Assembly (NCBI GenBank): GCA_910822395.1
Contig: OU365335.1
Coordinates: 1,612,001 to 1,676,000 of the forward strand
Source of the DNA: Pseudoclavibacter triregionum
GTDB taxonomy: Bacteria > Actinomycetota > Actinomycetes > Actinomycetales > Microbacteriaceae
Length of the DNA stretch: 64,000 nucleotides
Direction: 5' to 3'
Part shown: positions 8,478 to 18,700 of the stretch, in pieces
Position numbering within the stretch: the stretch's first letter is position 1
How the letters are laid out: every line of letters starts with the position of its first letter
Made by a program: the position numbers and the translations under genes
The notes under the pieces: model-generated
The model's input: only the letters and a program-made list of their open reading frames with translations
Databases searched by the model: none
What the model was told of the DNA's origin: nothing

Positions 8478-10010
8478 CTAGGCCTCGCCCTGCGGGGCCT
8501 CGCTCTGCGATCCGTTCTCGCTCTGCTGGCCGCCCTCGCTCTGCTGGCCCTCGCCCTGGCGTCCCTCGCCCGCGCCGCGGCCGCGGCCGCGGCCGCCGCG
8601 GCGACGGCGGCGACGGCGCGGGGTCGCGCCCGCGCCCTCGCCCTCGGCGCCCGCGGCGCTCTCGCGGACCTCGCCCTGCGCGGCGTCCAGCACGCCCTCG
8701 CCCGAGCGCGTCCGCGTGCGTCCGCGGCCGCCGCGCGAGCGGCGCTCGCCGGAGCCCTCGCCGTCGCGTCCGCGGCGCTCGACCGCGCCGACGCGCGGCT
8801 CGCGGCGCGGGGCCGTCGACTTCGAGGCGCCCGGCAGGCGGCCCTTCGTGCCCTCGGGGATCCGCAGGTCCGTGTAGAGGTGCGGCGAGGAGGAGTACGT
8901 CTCCGGCGGGTCGATCTGGGGCAGCTCGAGCGCGCGGGCGATCATGCCCCACTTGTGGAGGTCGTCCCAGTCGACGAAGGTCACGGCGATGCCCGTGTTG
9001 CCGGCGCGGCCGGTGCGGCCGACGCGGTGGAGGTACGTCTTCTCGTCGTCCGGGATCGTGTGGTTGATGACGTGCGTGACGTCGTCGACGTCGATGCCGC
9101 GCGCGGCGACGTCGGTCGCGATGAGGACGTCCCGCTTGCCCGCCTTGAAGGCGGCCATGTGGCGCTCGCGCTGCTCCTGGTTGAGGTCGCCGTGGACGGC
9201 GCCCACGTTGAAGCCGCGGTCCGCGAGCTCGTCCATGAGCTTCGCGGCGGCGCGCTTCGTGCGCGTGAAGATGACGGTCTTGCCGCGGCCCTCGGCCTGG
9301 AGGATGCGCGCGATCATCTCGTCCTTGTCGAGCGAGTGGGCGCGGTAGACGTGGTGCTCGATGTTCGCCTGCGTGACGCCCTCGTCGGGGTCGGTCGCGC
9401 GGATGTGGACCGGGCGGTTCATGAAGCGGCGCGCGAGGTTCACGATCGTGCCGGGCATCGTCGCCGAGAAGAGCATCGTGTGGCGCGTCGCCGGCGTCTG
9501 CGCGAAGAGGCGCTCGATGTCGGGGAGGAAGCCGAGGTCGAGCATCTTGTCGGCCTCGTCGAGCACCATCTCGCGGACGTTCGCGAGCGAGAGGAGGCGC
9601 TGCTGGCCGAGGTCGAGGAGGCGGCCGGGGGTGCCGACGATGATCTGGGCGCCGGCCTTGATCTCCTCGATCTGGCCCTCGTACGCCTTGCCGCCGTAGA
9701 TCGCGGCGACCTTCGTCGGGCGGTTCGCGGTGCAGAGGACGAGGTCCTCGTACACCTGCACGGCGAGCTCGCGCGTGGGGACGACGACGAGGGCCTGGAC
9801 GCCCGGCTCGGGGTCGGGGCCGAGGCGCTGGATGAGGGGGAGGCCGAAGCCGAGGGTCTTGCCGGTGCCCGTCTTCGCCTGGCCGATGATGTCCTGGCCG
9901 GAGATGGCCAGCGGGATCGTCTGCTCCTGGATGGGGAAGGGCTCGGTGATGCCGTGCGCGGCGAGCGCCTCGCAGAGGTCGGCGTCGACGTTGAGGTCGG
10001 AGAAGTTCAC
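8478..10010 (-). CDS. DEAD-box ATP-dependent RNA helicase with basic C-terminal tail
   Basis: 510 aa. All helicase motifs are present: F-x-PIQEQTI Q-motif (near 20), AKTGTGKT Walker A, PTRELAVQ, VLDEADKML, FSATMPGT, IFTRTKRAA, ATDVAARGIDV and HRVGRTGRAG. The last 120 residues are low-complexity: Arg/Gly blocks (RRRRRRRGGRGRGRG) followed by Gln/Glu/Gly/Ser repeats, the kind of tail that binds RNA nonspecifically in RhlE/CsdA-type helicases. Start: GTG at 10010 (VNFSDLNVD) places the Q-motif at the usual distance. The upstream open frame is antisense to a structured leader of about 150 nt, which may hold autoregulation. Confidence 0.93.
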   Translation of the reverse strand: MNFSDLNVDADLCEALAAHGITEPFPIQEQTIPLAISGQDIIGQAKTGTGKTLGFGLPLIQRLGPDPEPGVQALVVVPTRELAVQVYEDLVLCTANRPTKVAAIYGGKAYEGQIEEIKAGAQIIVGTPGRLLDLGQQRLLSLANVREMVLDEADKMLDLGFLPDIERLFAQTPATRHTMLFSATMPGTIVNLARRFMNRPVHIRATDPDEGVTQANIEHHVYRAHSLDKDEMIARILQAEGRGKTVIFTRTKRAAAKLMDELADRGFNVGAVHGDLNQEQRERHMAAFKAGKRDVLIATDVAARGIDVDDVTHVINHTIPDDEKTYLHRVGRTGRAGNTGIAVTFVDWDDLHKWGMIARALELPQIDPPETYSSSPHLYTDLRIPEGTKGRLPGASKSTAPRREPRVGAVERRGRDGEGSGERRSRGGRGRTRTRSGEGVLDAAQGEVRESAAGAEGEGAGATPRRRRRRRGGRGRGRGAGEGRQGEGQQSEGGQQSENGSQSEAPQGEA

Positions 10011-10221
10011 GTGTGGGTGTGCCTGTCGAACGGGTGCAGCGGGTCGCGCCCGGGATTCGAAGGGCGCCGTCTTGCTGAACGAGCGGATGCTGGATCGCCG
10101 GCTGCCCGCGCGAGCGCGCGGGGCGCTCGGCCGCGGGGCGCGAGCGCGCGCCGGTGCGGGCAGTCTACGCCCGCAGGCTCCGGCATCCGCCCCGACGGGC
10201 CGCTCGGCGGGGCCGCCCGCG
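10011..10221 (-). promoter_or_regulatory. Long structured 5' leader region of the helicase gene
   Basis: Between the helicase GTG (10010) and the divergent ferritin-like gene lies about 210 bp without a supported gene. On the minus strand a TAGACT box near 10165-10170 would start a leader of about 150 nt, rich in self-complementary GCGCGAGCGC-type blocks (about 10110-10160). Long leaders are common for bacterial DEAD-box helicase genes that control their own mRNA. That role is inferred here. Confidence 0.35.
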
Positions 10222-10227
10222 TAGGAT
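10222..10227 (+). promoter_or_regulatory. -10 box of leaderless promoter for the ferritin-like gene
   Basis: TAGGAT, 7 nt before the GTG at 10235. Its last three bases form part of an in-frame ATG (10226) that is therefore unlikely to be within the transcript. Confidence 0.55.
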
Positions 10228-10234
10228 GGCCCGC

Positions 10235-10942
10235 GTGAAGTCACCGTTCGGACGCCGCGACCACGCCGCCGAGGAGCCCGCCGCCGCGGGCCCCGAGCCG
10301 GAGTCCCTCGCCGACCTCGCCCCCGGCGCGGTCGACGTCCTCGCGCAGGCCGCCTACCTCGAGCTCGTGCTCTTCCAGGAGCTCTCCGACCTCGTCGCCG
10401 AGGCGCCGAAGCTCGAGGGCAAGCACCGCATCGGCCAGGCCGCCGCCGAGGCGCTCGAGCGCAACGAGGGCTTCCTCGCCCGCCTCTCGGAGGAGGGCGG
10501 CGACCCGAGCGCGGAGCTGCGCCGCGTGAGCCCGCCCCTCGACGAGTTCGTCGAGCGCGTGCGCGGCCGCGACACGGCCGAGCGCCTCATCAGCTGCTAC
10601 CTCACCTCCGGCTTCCTCCACGACCTCTACCGCGAGCTCGTCGGCCTGCTGCCGGCCGTCCCGAAGACGAAGGCGGAGCCCCTGCTCGACGACGCCGAGG
10701 AGCAGGAGCTCCTGCGCGGCGTGCTCGCCTCGATGTTCGAGGCCGACGCCCTCGTCGGGCCGCGCGTGGCCATGTGGGGCCGCCGGATCATGGGCGACTG
10801 CATCCTCTTCGCCCGCGAGCGCTTCGGCCTGCCCCGCGGCGCCGCGGCGCCCGAGAAGGAGGCCGAGCTCGTGGAGTCGCTGCTCTCGAACCTCATGGCG
10901 AACCACTCGCGCCGGATGAGCGCGCTGGGGCTCGCGGCCTGA
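10235..10942 (+). CDS. Ferritin-like (MiaE/rubrerythrin-type helical) protein
   Basis: 235 aa, almost entirely helical: VDVLAQAAYLELVLFQELSD, EALERNEGFLARLSEEGGD, LISCYLTSGFLHDLYRELV and the final HSRRMSAL. It resembles the ferritin-like fold proteins annotated near tRNA-(ms2io6A)-hydroxylase in actinobacteria. A clean set of two ExxH di-iron motifs is not evident to me, so catalytic activity is doubtful. GTG at 10235 is chosen over ATG at 10226 because of the -10 box TAGGAT that overlaps the ATG. Ends before a perfect inverted repeat shared with the next, convergent, operon. Confidence 0.65.
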   Translation: MKSPFGRRDHAAEEPAAAGPEPESLADLAPGAVDVLAQAAYLELVLFQELSDLVAEAPKLEGKHRIGQAAAEALERNEGFLARLSEEGGDPSAELRRVSPPLDEFVERVRGRDTAERLISCYLTSGFLHDLYRELVGLLPAVPKTKAEPLLDDAEEQELLRGVLASMFEADALVGPRVAMWGRRIMGDCILFARERFGLPRGAAAPEKEAELVESLLSNLMANHSRRMSALGLAA

Positions 10943-10982
10943 AGCCGTCTGCCGGGACGCCGCCCGCGCTGCGGCTCGCGGG

Positions 10983-11012
10983 GAATGCCGAAGGGGCGCC
11001 CCTTCGGCATTC
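10983..11012. terminator. Perfect 30-bp inverted repeat, bidirectional terminator
   Basis: GAATGCCGAAGGGGC is followed at once by its exact reverse complement, giving a 15-bp perfect palindrome (a few central bases must form the loop). It lies between the stops of the ferritin-like gene (10942) and the convergent membrane-protein gene (11021). Confidence 0.75.
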
Positions 11013-11020
11013 AGCGTGCG

Positions 11021-11653
11021 CTAGCGCGCGACCGTCTCGGAGTCGTCGTCCTCGACGACGCCCTGGGCGTCGGCGAGGACGGAGTCGGGCGTGTGCGCGC
11101 CGTCGGCGACGGGCTCGTCGGCGGTGTCGATCTCGGCGTCGGCGTCGACTTCGACGTCTGCGAGCGCCTCGGTCTCGGTCGCGGCGGCGGCCTCGTCGGC
11201 GGCGAGCTCGGCGTCCGCGCCATCCGCGTCGGCGTCCGCCTCGGCCTCGGCCTTCGCCTCGGCCTCGTCTTCGGCCTTCTGCGCGGCGGCGGCCTGGGCG
11301 GTCGTCTCGCCCGCCTTGCGGCGACGGCGCGGCTTCGTGCGGCCGACGTGGCTGAGACGGTCGAGGAGGTCGGCGTCGGCGCGCTCGCGGCGGCTCGCCA
11401 TCGGGATGACGACGGCGGCGACGATCGCGGCCGTGAGGAGGAGCGTGATCCACCAGATCCACGCCGCGTCGTACTTGAGCCAGGCGAAGCCGGGGACGGC
11501 GCCGAGCCAGGTGAGCGCCTCCCAGAGCGCGAGCGCGGCGATGCCGCCGAGCGCCGCCGGGAGCGCCGCGCCGATGAGCGTGCGCGGGCGCGCGAGCAGG
11601 CCGATGACGGCGCCGATGGCGAGGCCGGCGAGGCCGGCGAAGAGCAGCTCCAC
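11021..11653 (-). CDS. Membrane protein with long acidic C-terminal tail
   Basis: 210 aa. Three to four hydrophobic helices fill the first 100 residues (LLFAGLAGLAIGAVIGLLA; LIGAALPAALGGIAALALWE; WITLLLTAAIVAAVVIPMA). Then comes a basic stretch (KPRRRRKAGET) and about 80 residues of Ala/Glu/Asp low complexity. I do not recognise the family. GTG at 11653 lies 2 nt beyond the DUF3107 stop, so it is the second gene of a two-gene operon and probably translationally coupled. The acidic tail is made of near-repetitive codons (GCC/GAG/GAC) and may vary between strains. Confidence 0.7.
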   Translation of the reverse strand: MELLFAGLAGLAIGAVIGLLARPRTLIGAALPAALGGIAALALWEALTWLGAVPGFAWLKYDAAWIWWITLLLTAAIVAAVVIPMASRRERADADLLDRLSHVGRTKPRRRRKAGETTAQAAAAQKAEDEAEAKAEAEADADADGADAELAADEAAAATETEALADVEVDADAEIDTADEPVADGAHTPDSVLADAQGVVEDDDSETVAR

Positions 11654-11655
11654 GG

Positions 11656-11880
11656 CTACGCGATGAAGCCGACGCGGCGAGCCTGGTCGGCCGAGAGCTC
11701 GACGTAGAGGATGTCGTCCGTCTTCACGAGGTAGGTGCGGTCCTTCTCGTCCGTGAAGCGGACGATCGGGGACTTCTCCTCGATGGCGCTCGTGACGATC
11801 CGCTCGACCTCGGCGAGCGACTGCTCGGTCTCGAAGGAGAGCTCGCGGGGAGCGTGCTTGATGCCGATGCGAAGTTCCAC
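11656..11880 (-). CDS. DUF3107 small protein
   Basis: 74 aa, the normal size for DUF3107, an actinobacterial family of unknown function. The sequence begins VELRIGIKHAPRELSFETEQ and continues with a beta-hairpin/helix pattern ending in ARRVGFIA. GTG at 11880 is preceded by an AAAGG-type ribosome site 7-8 nt upstream. A minus-strand TACCCT box at 11959-11964 would give a leader of about 75 nt. It leads the operon with the membrane protein above and is divergent from adnA. Confidence 0.85.
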   Translation of the reverse strand: MELRIGIKHAPRELSFETEQSLAEVERIVTSAIEEKSPIVRFTDEKDRTYLVKTDDILYVELSADQARRVGFIA

Positions 11881-12094
11881 GGTGTGGCCTTTCGGGTGCA
11901 GGCCGCGTCGCGGCGGGCGGACGGCCCGGGCGAGGCGACCGGGTTGCGGTCGGGCACCAGGGTACAAGGGGCGGGCCCGGCGCTCGGCGGGAACGGGGCT
12001 CTCCGGGGTGCGCTCGCGGCGAACGCCCGCCGTCGACCTGGCGGCTCGGCCCCGGGCGGAGGCGAGCTCGTCTCGAAATGTCCGAGGCTCCGGC

Positions 12095-12100
12095 TACCGT
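12095..12100 (+). promoter_or_regulatory. -10 box of leaderless promoter for adnA
   Basis: TACCGT, 7 nt before the ATG at 12108. This argues against the in-frame ATG at 12078, which lies upstream of the box. Confidence 0.6.
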
Positions 12101-12107
12101 GGCGCCC

Positions 12108-15100
12108 ATGAACGAGATGCGCGATCCGGCGGGCCCCGACGGCGCCCCCGCCCTCGAGCTCGACCCCTCGCAGCGGGCGGTCGTCGACGCCGTCCTGGAG
12201 CGGCGCTCCGCCGCCGTGCTCGGCGCGCCCGGCTCCGGCCGCACGACGGCGCTCGTCGAGGCCGTCGCCGCCCTCCTCGACCGCGGCGTCGCGAGCGACG
12301 AGCTGCTCGTCCTCGCGCCCGATCGCCGCTCCGCGAGCCGCCTGCGCGACCGCATCGCCGCCCGCATCGCCGCGCCCACGACCTCCGGCGCCCTCGGCCG
12401 CACGCCGCAGTCGGCCGCCTTCGCCATCGTCCGCGCCGACCGCGAGCGCTCGGGGGAGGAGCCGCCGAGCTTCGTCACCGGCCCCGATGAGGAGGCTATG
12501 CTCTCGGAGCTGCTCGCCTTCGAGCGCGAGCAGGGCCGCGATCTCTGGCCCGACCCGGTCACGCCCGAGATGCTCGACCTCGCCGGCTTCCGCGCCGAGC
12601 TGCGCTCGATCCTCGCCGTCGCCGCCGATCACGACGTCTCGCCCGAGGAGCTCGAGGCGCTCGCCGAGGCGGCGCGGATGCCCGTGTGGCGCGCCGTCGC
12701 GCGGGTGCTGCGCGCCCGGCTCGAGCTCGCCGCGACGAGCGGCTCCGGCGCCTTCACGACCCCCGAGCTCCTACTCGAGGCAGTCTCCGTCCTCTACGAG
12801 CGCGCCGAGGCCGCGGCCGCGGGGGAGACGCCGGCGCCGGGCGCCTTCGACCGCGTGCGCTGGGTGCTCGTCGACGACGCGCAGGAGCTCGCCGAGCCCG
12901 CCCGCGCGCTCCTCGAGGCGCTCGAGGCGTGCGGCGCCGCCGTCGTCACCTTCGGCGACCCGGATGCCGCCATGGGCGGCTTCCACGGCGGCCGCCCCGA
13001 GCACGCCGTGAGCTGGCGGCGCGAGGGGCGCGATCCCGAGCGGATCGTGCTCGAGCGCGTGCACCGGCAGGGCCCCGAGCTGCGGGCGGCGGCCTCGGCG
13101 ATCGCCGAGCGCATCGCCGCGACGCGCGCCGCGGAGCACCGCCTCGCTCCGGCCGCCCGCGACGCCGCGCTCGGCTCGACGGCGCGCGACGCCGAGGCGA
13201 TCGGCGCCGTGACCGGATGGCGCGCGCCCGAGCCCATCATGCGCTCGATCGCCGCGAGCCCGGTCGAGGAGGCCGAGCGCATCGCGGCGTACCTCCGGGA
13301 GCTCCACCTCGCGGCCGGCGTGCCCTGGCGGGAGATGGCCGTCGTCGTGCGCTCGGGCGCCCAGATCGCGCCGCTCGAGCGCCTCCTCGCCCGCTACGAC
13401 GTGCCCGCCCGCACCGACCGGCCGCCGCGAGCCGTCGACGACCCGACCGTCGCCGCGATCGTGCGGCTCGCGTGGATCGCCATCGGCGAGGAGGAGCTCA
13501 CGGCCGAGGCCGTCGAGGAGCTCGCCCGTTCGCCGCTCTTCGGCGCCGACTCGGGCCAGCTCCGGCGCGTGCGCAAGGCCCTCCGCTTCGAGGAGCGCGC
13601 GGCGCTCGCGGGGGAGGGCGAGGCGGAAGCCGAGGCCGGCGCGCCGGCGGGCTCGGCCGCGGTCGCCGCGGCGCGCGGTCGATCGAGCGACGAGCTCCTC
13701 GTCGAGGCAGTGTCCGCCATCGGCGGCCTCGCGACCCTCGGCGATCCCGACAGCGCGCCGCTCGCCCTCACGGCCATGCGGGCCTTCGAGGCGTCCCGCA
13801 CCCTCGGCCGCGACCGCGGCGTCATCGCCCTGCGCCGCCTCGGCGAGTGCCTGCGCGCCGCCCGCGAGACGGCCATGACGGGCGGCGCCGCCGATGAGGT
13901 CATGTGGGCGATCTGGGAGACCGCGAAGGTCGCGAAGGACTGGCGCGAGGCCGCCCTGGGCGAGGGCCCCGCCGCGATCCGGGCGAACTCGCGGCTCGAC
14001 GCCGTCGTCGCCCTCTTCGACACGGCCAAGCGCGTCGTCGAGCGCGAGCCCGACAGCCATCCCTCCGCCTTCCTCGAGCAGTGGATGAGCCGCTCGGTCA
14101 TGGCCGACTCGCTCGGCCGCCAGGTCGAGGCGGAGGGCGTCGTGCTCGGCACGCCGCCAGCCGTGCTCGGCCGCGAGTTCCGCGTCGTCGTCGTGCCCGG
14201 CCTCAACGAGGGCGCCTGGCCGAACCCGCGTCTGCGCGACAGCCTCCTCGGCGCGGGCCTGCTCGCCGACCTCCTGCGCGGTCGCGAGGGCGTACTGCCG
14301 AATCCGGATGACCCCGTCGCCGTCGCCGAGTCGATGCGCGCCCGCCGCCGCGAGGTGCTCTCCGACGAGCTGCGGCTGCTCCTGCAGGCGATCACGCGAG
14401 CGAGCGAGCACGTGCTCCTCACCGCCGTGCGCGGCGAGGACGAGTCGCCGAGCCGCGTGCTCGAATGGCTCGACCTCCCAGGCGACGACTGGACATCGAA
14501 GCTCCCGCCGGGCTCCGTGAGCCTGCGCCGCCTCGTCGCCGAGCTGCGCCGATCGGGCGCCGCGAGCGAGGCCGCCGGCCGCGTCGGCTCGCCCGAATCG
14601 CTCGCGCTCGCGCGCCTCGCGCTCGCGGGCGCGCCGGGCGCCGACCCCGACGCCTGGCTCGGCCTCGACGACCTCTCGACGACCGCGCCCGTCCTCCGCG
14701 AGCGGAGGCCCGCGCCGGGCGAGGAGCCCTCAGAGTCCGGGCCCGCCTACGAGCTCCCGGTCTCGCCCTCCGGCGTCGAGGCCTTCGAGAAGTGCCCCGT
14801 CGCCTGGTTCGTCGAGCGCCACGGCGGCGGCTCGACCTCGGCGGCCATGGGCCTCGGCACCATCGTCCACGCGGCGGCCGAGCTCGACTTCCCCGACGCC
14901 GCCGAGCGGCTCGAGTGGGTGCGCGAGCAGGCCATGAGCGTCGAGGCCGAGGCCGAGTGGGACCGCACGCGCCTCCTCGAGCGCGCCGCCCACCTCTCCG
15001 GCACGCTCTCGACCTACCTCGTCGACGCGAAGCAGGAGGGATGGCGCGTCATCGGCGCCGAGCGCGCCTTCCGCATGCCCCTCCCGCCGCTGCCCGCCGA

Positions 15101-15740
15101 GGCGCTCGAGCTGCCCGACGAGCCCGAGGAGGCCGCCAAGGCGCCCGCCATGGCGCGCATCTCGTGGCCGGTGGGCGAGGCCGCGCTGCCCGTCGTGAAC
15201 GGCAAGATCGACCGTATCGAGGAGGGCCGCGACGGCGCCCTCCGCGTCGTCGACTTCAAGACCGGCAAGAGCCCCATCTCGATCGACGACGCGACCAGGA
15301 ACGCCCAGCTCGCCGCCTACCGCCTCGCGATCGCCGAAGGCGCCGTGCAGGAGCACGAGCCGCCCGAGGGCCTCGACCCGTCCGGGCCCGGCAGCGTCGA
15401 CCCGGGCGGCGACATCCCGCAGTACCAGCCGGTCGACGGCGCCCAGCTCGTCTACCTCGGCACCCCGAAGCCGACGCCCCGGCGCCAGGAGGGCGGCGAC
15501 GACGGCCTCGCGCGCGCCCGGGAGCGGCTCGCGCGCATCGCCCACGGCATGGCCGGCATCGACGTCGAGGCGCTCGAGCGGCTCGTCGAGGACGGACTCG
15601 ACGGCGAGGCGCTCGAGGAGGCCATCCGCGCCGCCCTCGACCGGGCCGTGCTCCGCTTCCACCCCGACACCTGCTGCGAGAAGAGCCACGGCTCGAGCGG
15701 CGCCTGCTCGATCCACCGCATCCCGGAGGTCACCCAGTGA
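12108..15740 (+). CDS. adnA: AdnA-type subunit of helicase-nuclease (UvrD-like motor plus RecB-like nuclease)
   Basis: 1210 aa, in the size range of mycobacterial AdnA, the partner of AdnB in double-strand-break end resection. An SF1A motor is followed by a C-terminal PD-(D/E)XK nuclease: NGKIDRIEEG and VVDFKTGKSP near residues 1030-1060. Cysteines that could ligate an Fe-S cluster lie on both sides (CPVAWF near 897; the CC pair and final Cys of TCCEKSHGSSGACSIH near 1188-1200). Oddities seen in the DNA: Walker A reads GAPGSGRT (Arg for the ATP-binding Lys) and motif II reads VLVDDAQE where DExQ is expected. The motor is therefore probably weak or inactive while the nuclease looks intact. GTGA overlap with adnB. 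Confidence 0.9.
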   Translation: MNEMRDPAGPDGAPALELDPSQRAVVDAVLERRSAAVLGAPGSGRTTALVEAVAALLDRGVASDELLVLAPDRRSASRLRDRIAARIAAPTTSGALGRTPQSAAFAIVRADRERSGEEPPSFVTGPDEEAMLSELLAFEREQGRDLWPDPVTPEMLDLAGFRAELRSILAVAADHDVSPEELEALAEAARMPVWRAVARVLRARLELAATSGSGAFTTPELLLEAVSVLYERAEAAAAGETPAPGAFDRVRWVLVDDAQELAEPARALLEALEACGAAVVTFGDPDAAMGGFHGGRPEHAVSWRREGRDPERIVLERVHRQGPELRAAASAIAERIAATRAAEHRLAPAARDAALGSTARDAEAIGAVTGWRAPEPIMRSIAASPVEEAERIAAYLRELHLAAGVPWREMAVVVRSGAQIAPLERLLARYDVPARTDRPPRAVDDPTVAAIVRLAWIAIGEEELTAEAVEELARSPLFGADSGQLRRVRKALRFEERAALAGEGEAEAEAGAPAGSAAVAAARGRSSDELLVEAVSAIGGLATLGDPDSAPLALTAMRAFEASRTLGRDRGVIALRRLGECLRAARETAMTGGAADEVMWAIWETAKVAKDWREAALGEGPAAIRANSRLDAVVALFDTAKRVVEREPDSHPSAFLEQWMSRSVMADSLGRQVEAEGVVLGTPPAVLGREFRVVVVPGLNEGAWPNPRLRDSLLGAGLLADLLRGREGVLPNPDDPVAVAESMRARRREVLSDELRLLLQAITRASEHVLLTAVRGEDESPSRVLEWLDLPGDDWTSKLPPGSVSLRRLVAELRRSGAASEAAGRVGSPESLALARLALAGAPGADPDAWLGLDDLSTTAPVLRERRPAPGEEPSESGPAYELPVSPSGVEAFEKCPVAWFVERHGGGSTSAAMGLGTIVHAAAELDFPDAAERLEWVREQAMSVEAEAEWDRTRLLERAAHLSGTLSTYLVDAKQEGWRVIGAERAFRMPLPPLPAEALELPDEPEEAAKAPAMARISWPVGEAALPVVNGKIDRIEEGRDGALRVVDFKTGKSPISIDDATRNAQLAAYRLAIAEGAVQEHEPPEGLDPSGPGSVDPGGDIPQYQPVDGAQLVYLGTPKPTPRRQEGGDDGLARARERLARIAHGMAGIDVEALERLVEDGLDGEALEEAIRAALDRAVLRFHPDTCCEKSHGSSGACSIHRIPEVTQ

Positions 15741-18700
15741 CGACCATCGACCCCGCCGACTCGACCTCGGGCGCCGCGAGCGAGCCCGCCGACCGGCTCC
15801 CGAGCTTCGGCTCCCGGGCCGAGCTCCACGAGGCGATCGCGACCGCCCTCGCCGGCCCCGGCGAGCGCGTCTTCCTCCCGACTGACGAGCAGGCGCGCGT
15901 CCTCGACCACGTCGAGGGGCCCTGCCTCGTCATGGCCGGCGCGGGATCCGGCAAGACGCACACGATGATGCTGCGCATCCTCACCCTCGTCGTGACGGGC
16001 GAGGCGACGCCCTCGAGCATCCTCGGCCTCACCTTCACCCGGAAGGCCACCGCCGAGCTGCGCGAGCGCGTGGAGTCAGGTCTGCGGAAGCTCCGCGCGG
16101 CCGGGCTCATCCCCGCCTCGCTCGCGCTCGAGAGCCCCGAGATCTCGACCTACAACTCCTACGCGAACGCGATCTACCGCGAGTACGCGCTCCTCGTCGG
16201 GCGCGAGCCCGACTCGACCCTCCTCGACGAGGCGAGCGCGTGGCTGCTCATGCGCGGGCTCGTCACCGCCTCCGACGACGAGCGCCTCGCCTCCCTCGAC
16301 CTCACCGCGCCGAGCATCGCCTCGCTCGCCCTCGAGCTCGCCCGCGCCGCCCGCGACAACGGCGTCGAGCCGGAGCGCCTCGCGCGCTTCCCCGAGGAGT
16401 TCCGCCGCATCCTCGAGCTCCCCAAGTCGGAGACCTCGAAGCCGGGCGCCGCGCCCTGGGCGCCCGTCCGCGACGCCGTGCCGCCGGTCGAGGCGCTCGC
16501 GCCGCTCGCCGACCTCGTCGCCGCCTACGAGCGGCGCAAGCGCGAGCGCGGGCTCATCGAGTTCTCCGACCAGGTCGCCGGCGCCGCCGAGATCATCCGC
16601 CGCTCCTCGGCGGTCCGCGGCGAGCTGCGCGCGCGTGCCCGCCACATCATCCTCGACGAGTACCAGGACACCTCCGCCGGCCAGGTGGAGCTCCTCGCCG
16701 GCATCTTCCGCGGCGCGAACGTCATGGCCGTCGGCGACCCGAAGCAGGCCATCTACGGATGGCGTGGCGCGAGCCCCGGCACGATGGGCCGATTCCTCCT
16801 CGACTTCGGCGGCGCCCCCGAATCGGTGCTCACCCTCTCCACGAGCTGGCGCAACGACCGGCGCATCCTCGACGCCGCGAACCTCGTCGCCTCGCCGCTG
16901 CCCGAGACGAAGCCGCTCGAGACCGGCCAGGAGATCCCCGAGCTCTCCGCGCGCGGCGACGCCGGCGACGGGCTCATCGAGCTCGTCGACGCCGCGACGC
17001 TCGAGGAGGAGGCCGAGGCCTGCGCCGAGCTCTGCGCCGACGCGCTCCGCGCGGCGGAGGCCGCCGGCGACGAGGCGCCGTCGATCGCGATGCTCTTCCG
17101 CAAGCGCGCCACCATGGGCGACTTCGCCTCGGCGCTCGCCGAGCGCGGCGTCCCGCACCGCATCGTCGGGCTCGGCGGCGTCCTCGCCTCGCCCGAGGTC
17201 GCCGACCTCGTCTGCCTCCTCAAGGTCACGCACGACCCCGACGCCGGCTCCGAGCTCATCCGCCTCCTCGCGGGCGCCCGCTACCGCGTCGGCATCGCCG
17301 ACATCGCCGCGCTCCACCGGCTCGCGCGCCGCGTCGCCCGCCACACCTGGCGCCGCCAGGAGGCCGTCATCGCCGTCGCCCGCGGCGAGGCCGACGAGGT
17401 CGACGTCCCCGAGCTCGACGAGGACGAGGACTTCGGCGCGAGCCTCCTCGAAGCCCTCGAGGTGGTCGGATGGTCGCGCCGCGAGCGGCTCCTCGCCGAC
17501 GGCTTCAGCGAGGACGGCATCGACCGGCTCAAGGCCGCCGAGCGCTTCATCCAGGAGCTCCGCGAGCTCGGGCGGCTCTCGCCCGTCGACCTCATCGACG
17601 AGACGATCCGCCGCGCCTTCCTCGACATCGAGATCGAGGCGAACCCGCGCTCCGCTTCGCGCCAGCGGAACCTCGACGCCTTCGTCGATGCGGTGTCCGG
17701 CCTCGTCTCGAGCGGCGAGGCGGCGAGCCTGCCGCAGCTGCTCGAATGGCTCGAGACCGCGAGCGAGCGGGCCGACCTCTCCGCCTCCGAGGAGCCTGCC
17801 GAGCCCGGCACCGTGCAGCTGCTCACCGTGCACGCGGCCAAGGGCCTCGAGTGGGATCTCGTCGTCGTGCCGCGCCTGCTCGACGGCGACTTCCCCTCCG
17901 CGCCCCGCAGCTCGAAGGGGTGGCTCGCGAAGGGCGTCCTCCCGTTCGAGCTCCGCAAGGACGCCGCGGCGCTCCCGCGCCTCGAGTGGCGCGACGCCGC
18001 GACGCAGACCGAGGTCAAAGAGGGCCTCGCCGCCCTCCACGACCAGATCAAGGAGGACGCGGCGCTCGAGGAGCGGCGCCTCGCCTACGTCGCCTTCACC
18101 CGCGCACGCAGCCGGCTCGTCCTCGCCTGCTCGCCCTGGACGCGCACCCGCGCCAAGGCCTCTGAGCGTTCGCCGTACCTCGTCGAGCTCGCCGAGGCGA
18201 CGCTCCTGCCCGAGCTCGCCGAGCGGATGGCCGAGGAGCCTGCCCTCTCGGAGCTCGAGCCCCCCGCCTGGGGCCGCGTCGAGCACCCCGAATGGCCGCG
18301 CGAGGCGATGCCCGCCGACGCCCTCGCCCGCGCCCGCGCGCTCGCCGAGGCGGTCAGGCGGACGGTCGAGGACGCGGAGGGGGAGCGCGGCGCGCTCGGC
18401 GAGACGCCGTGGGACCAGACCATCGACCTCCTCGTCGCCGAGGCCGCCGAGCGGCGCGAGACGCCGCTCATCCTCCTGCCGTCCCGTCTCGCCGCGAGCC
18501 GCTTCAAGGACGCCATCACCGACCCCGCCGAGATCGTCGACGACCTCCGCCGGCCCATGCCGCAGAAGCCGTACCGGGCGACCCGCCTCGGCACGAAGTT
18601 CCACGCCTGGGTCGAGGAGCGCTACGCGAGCGCGGCGACCGGCGGCGGCGACGTCCTCGACCTCGAGGGACTCGAGATCGGCGACGAGGACCGCCCGCTC

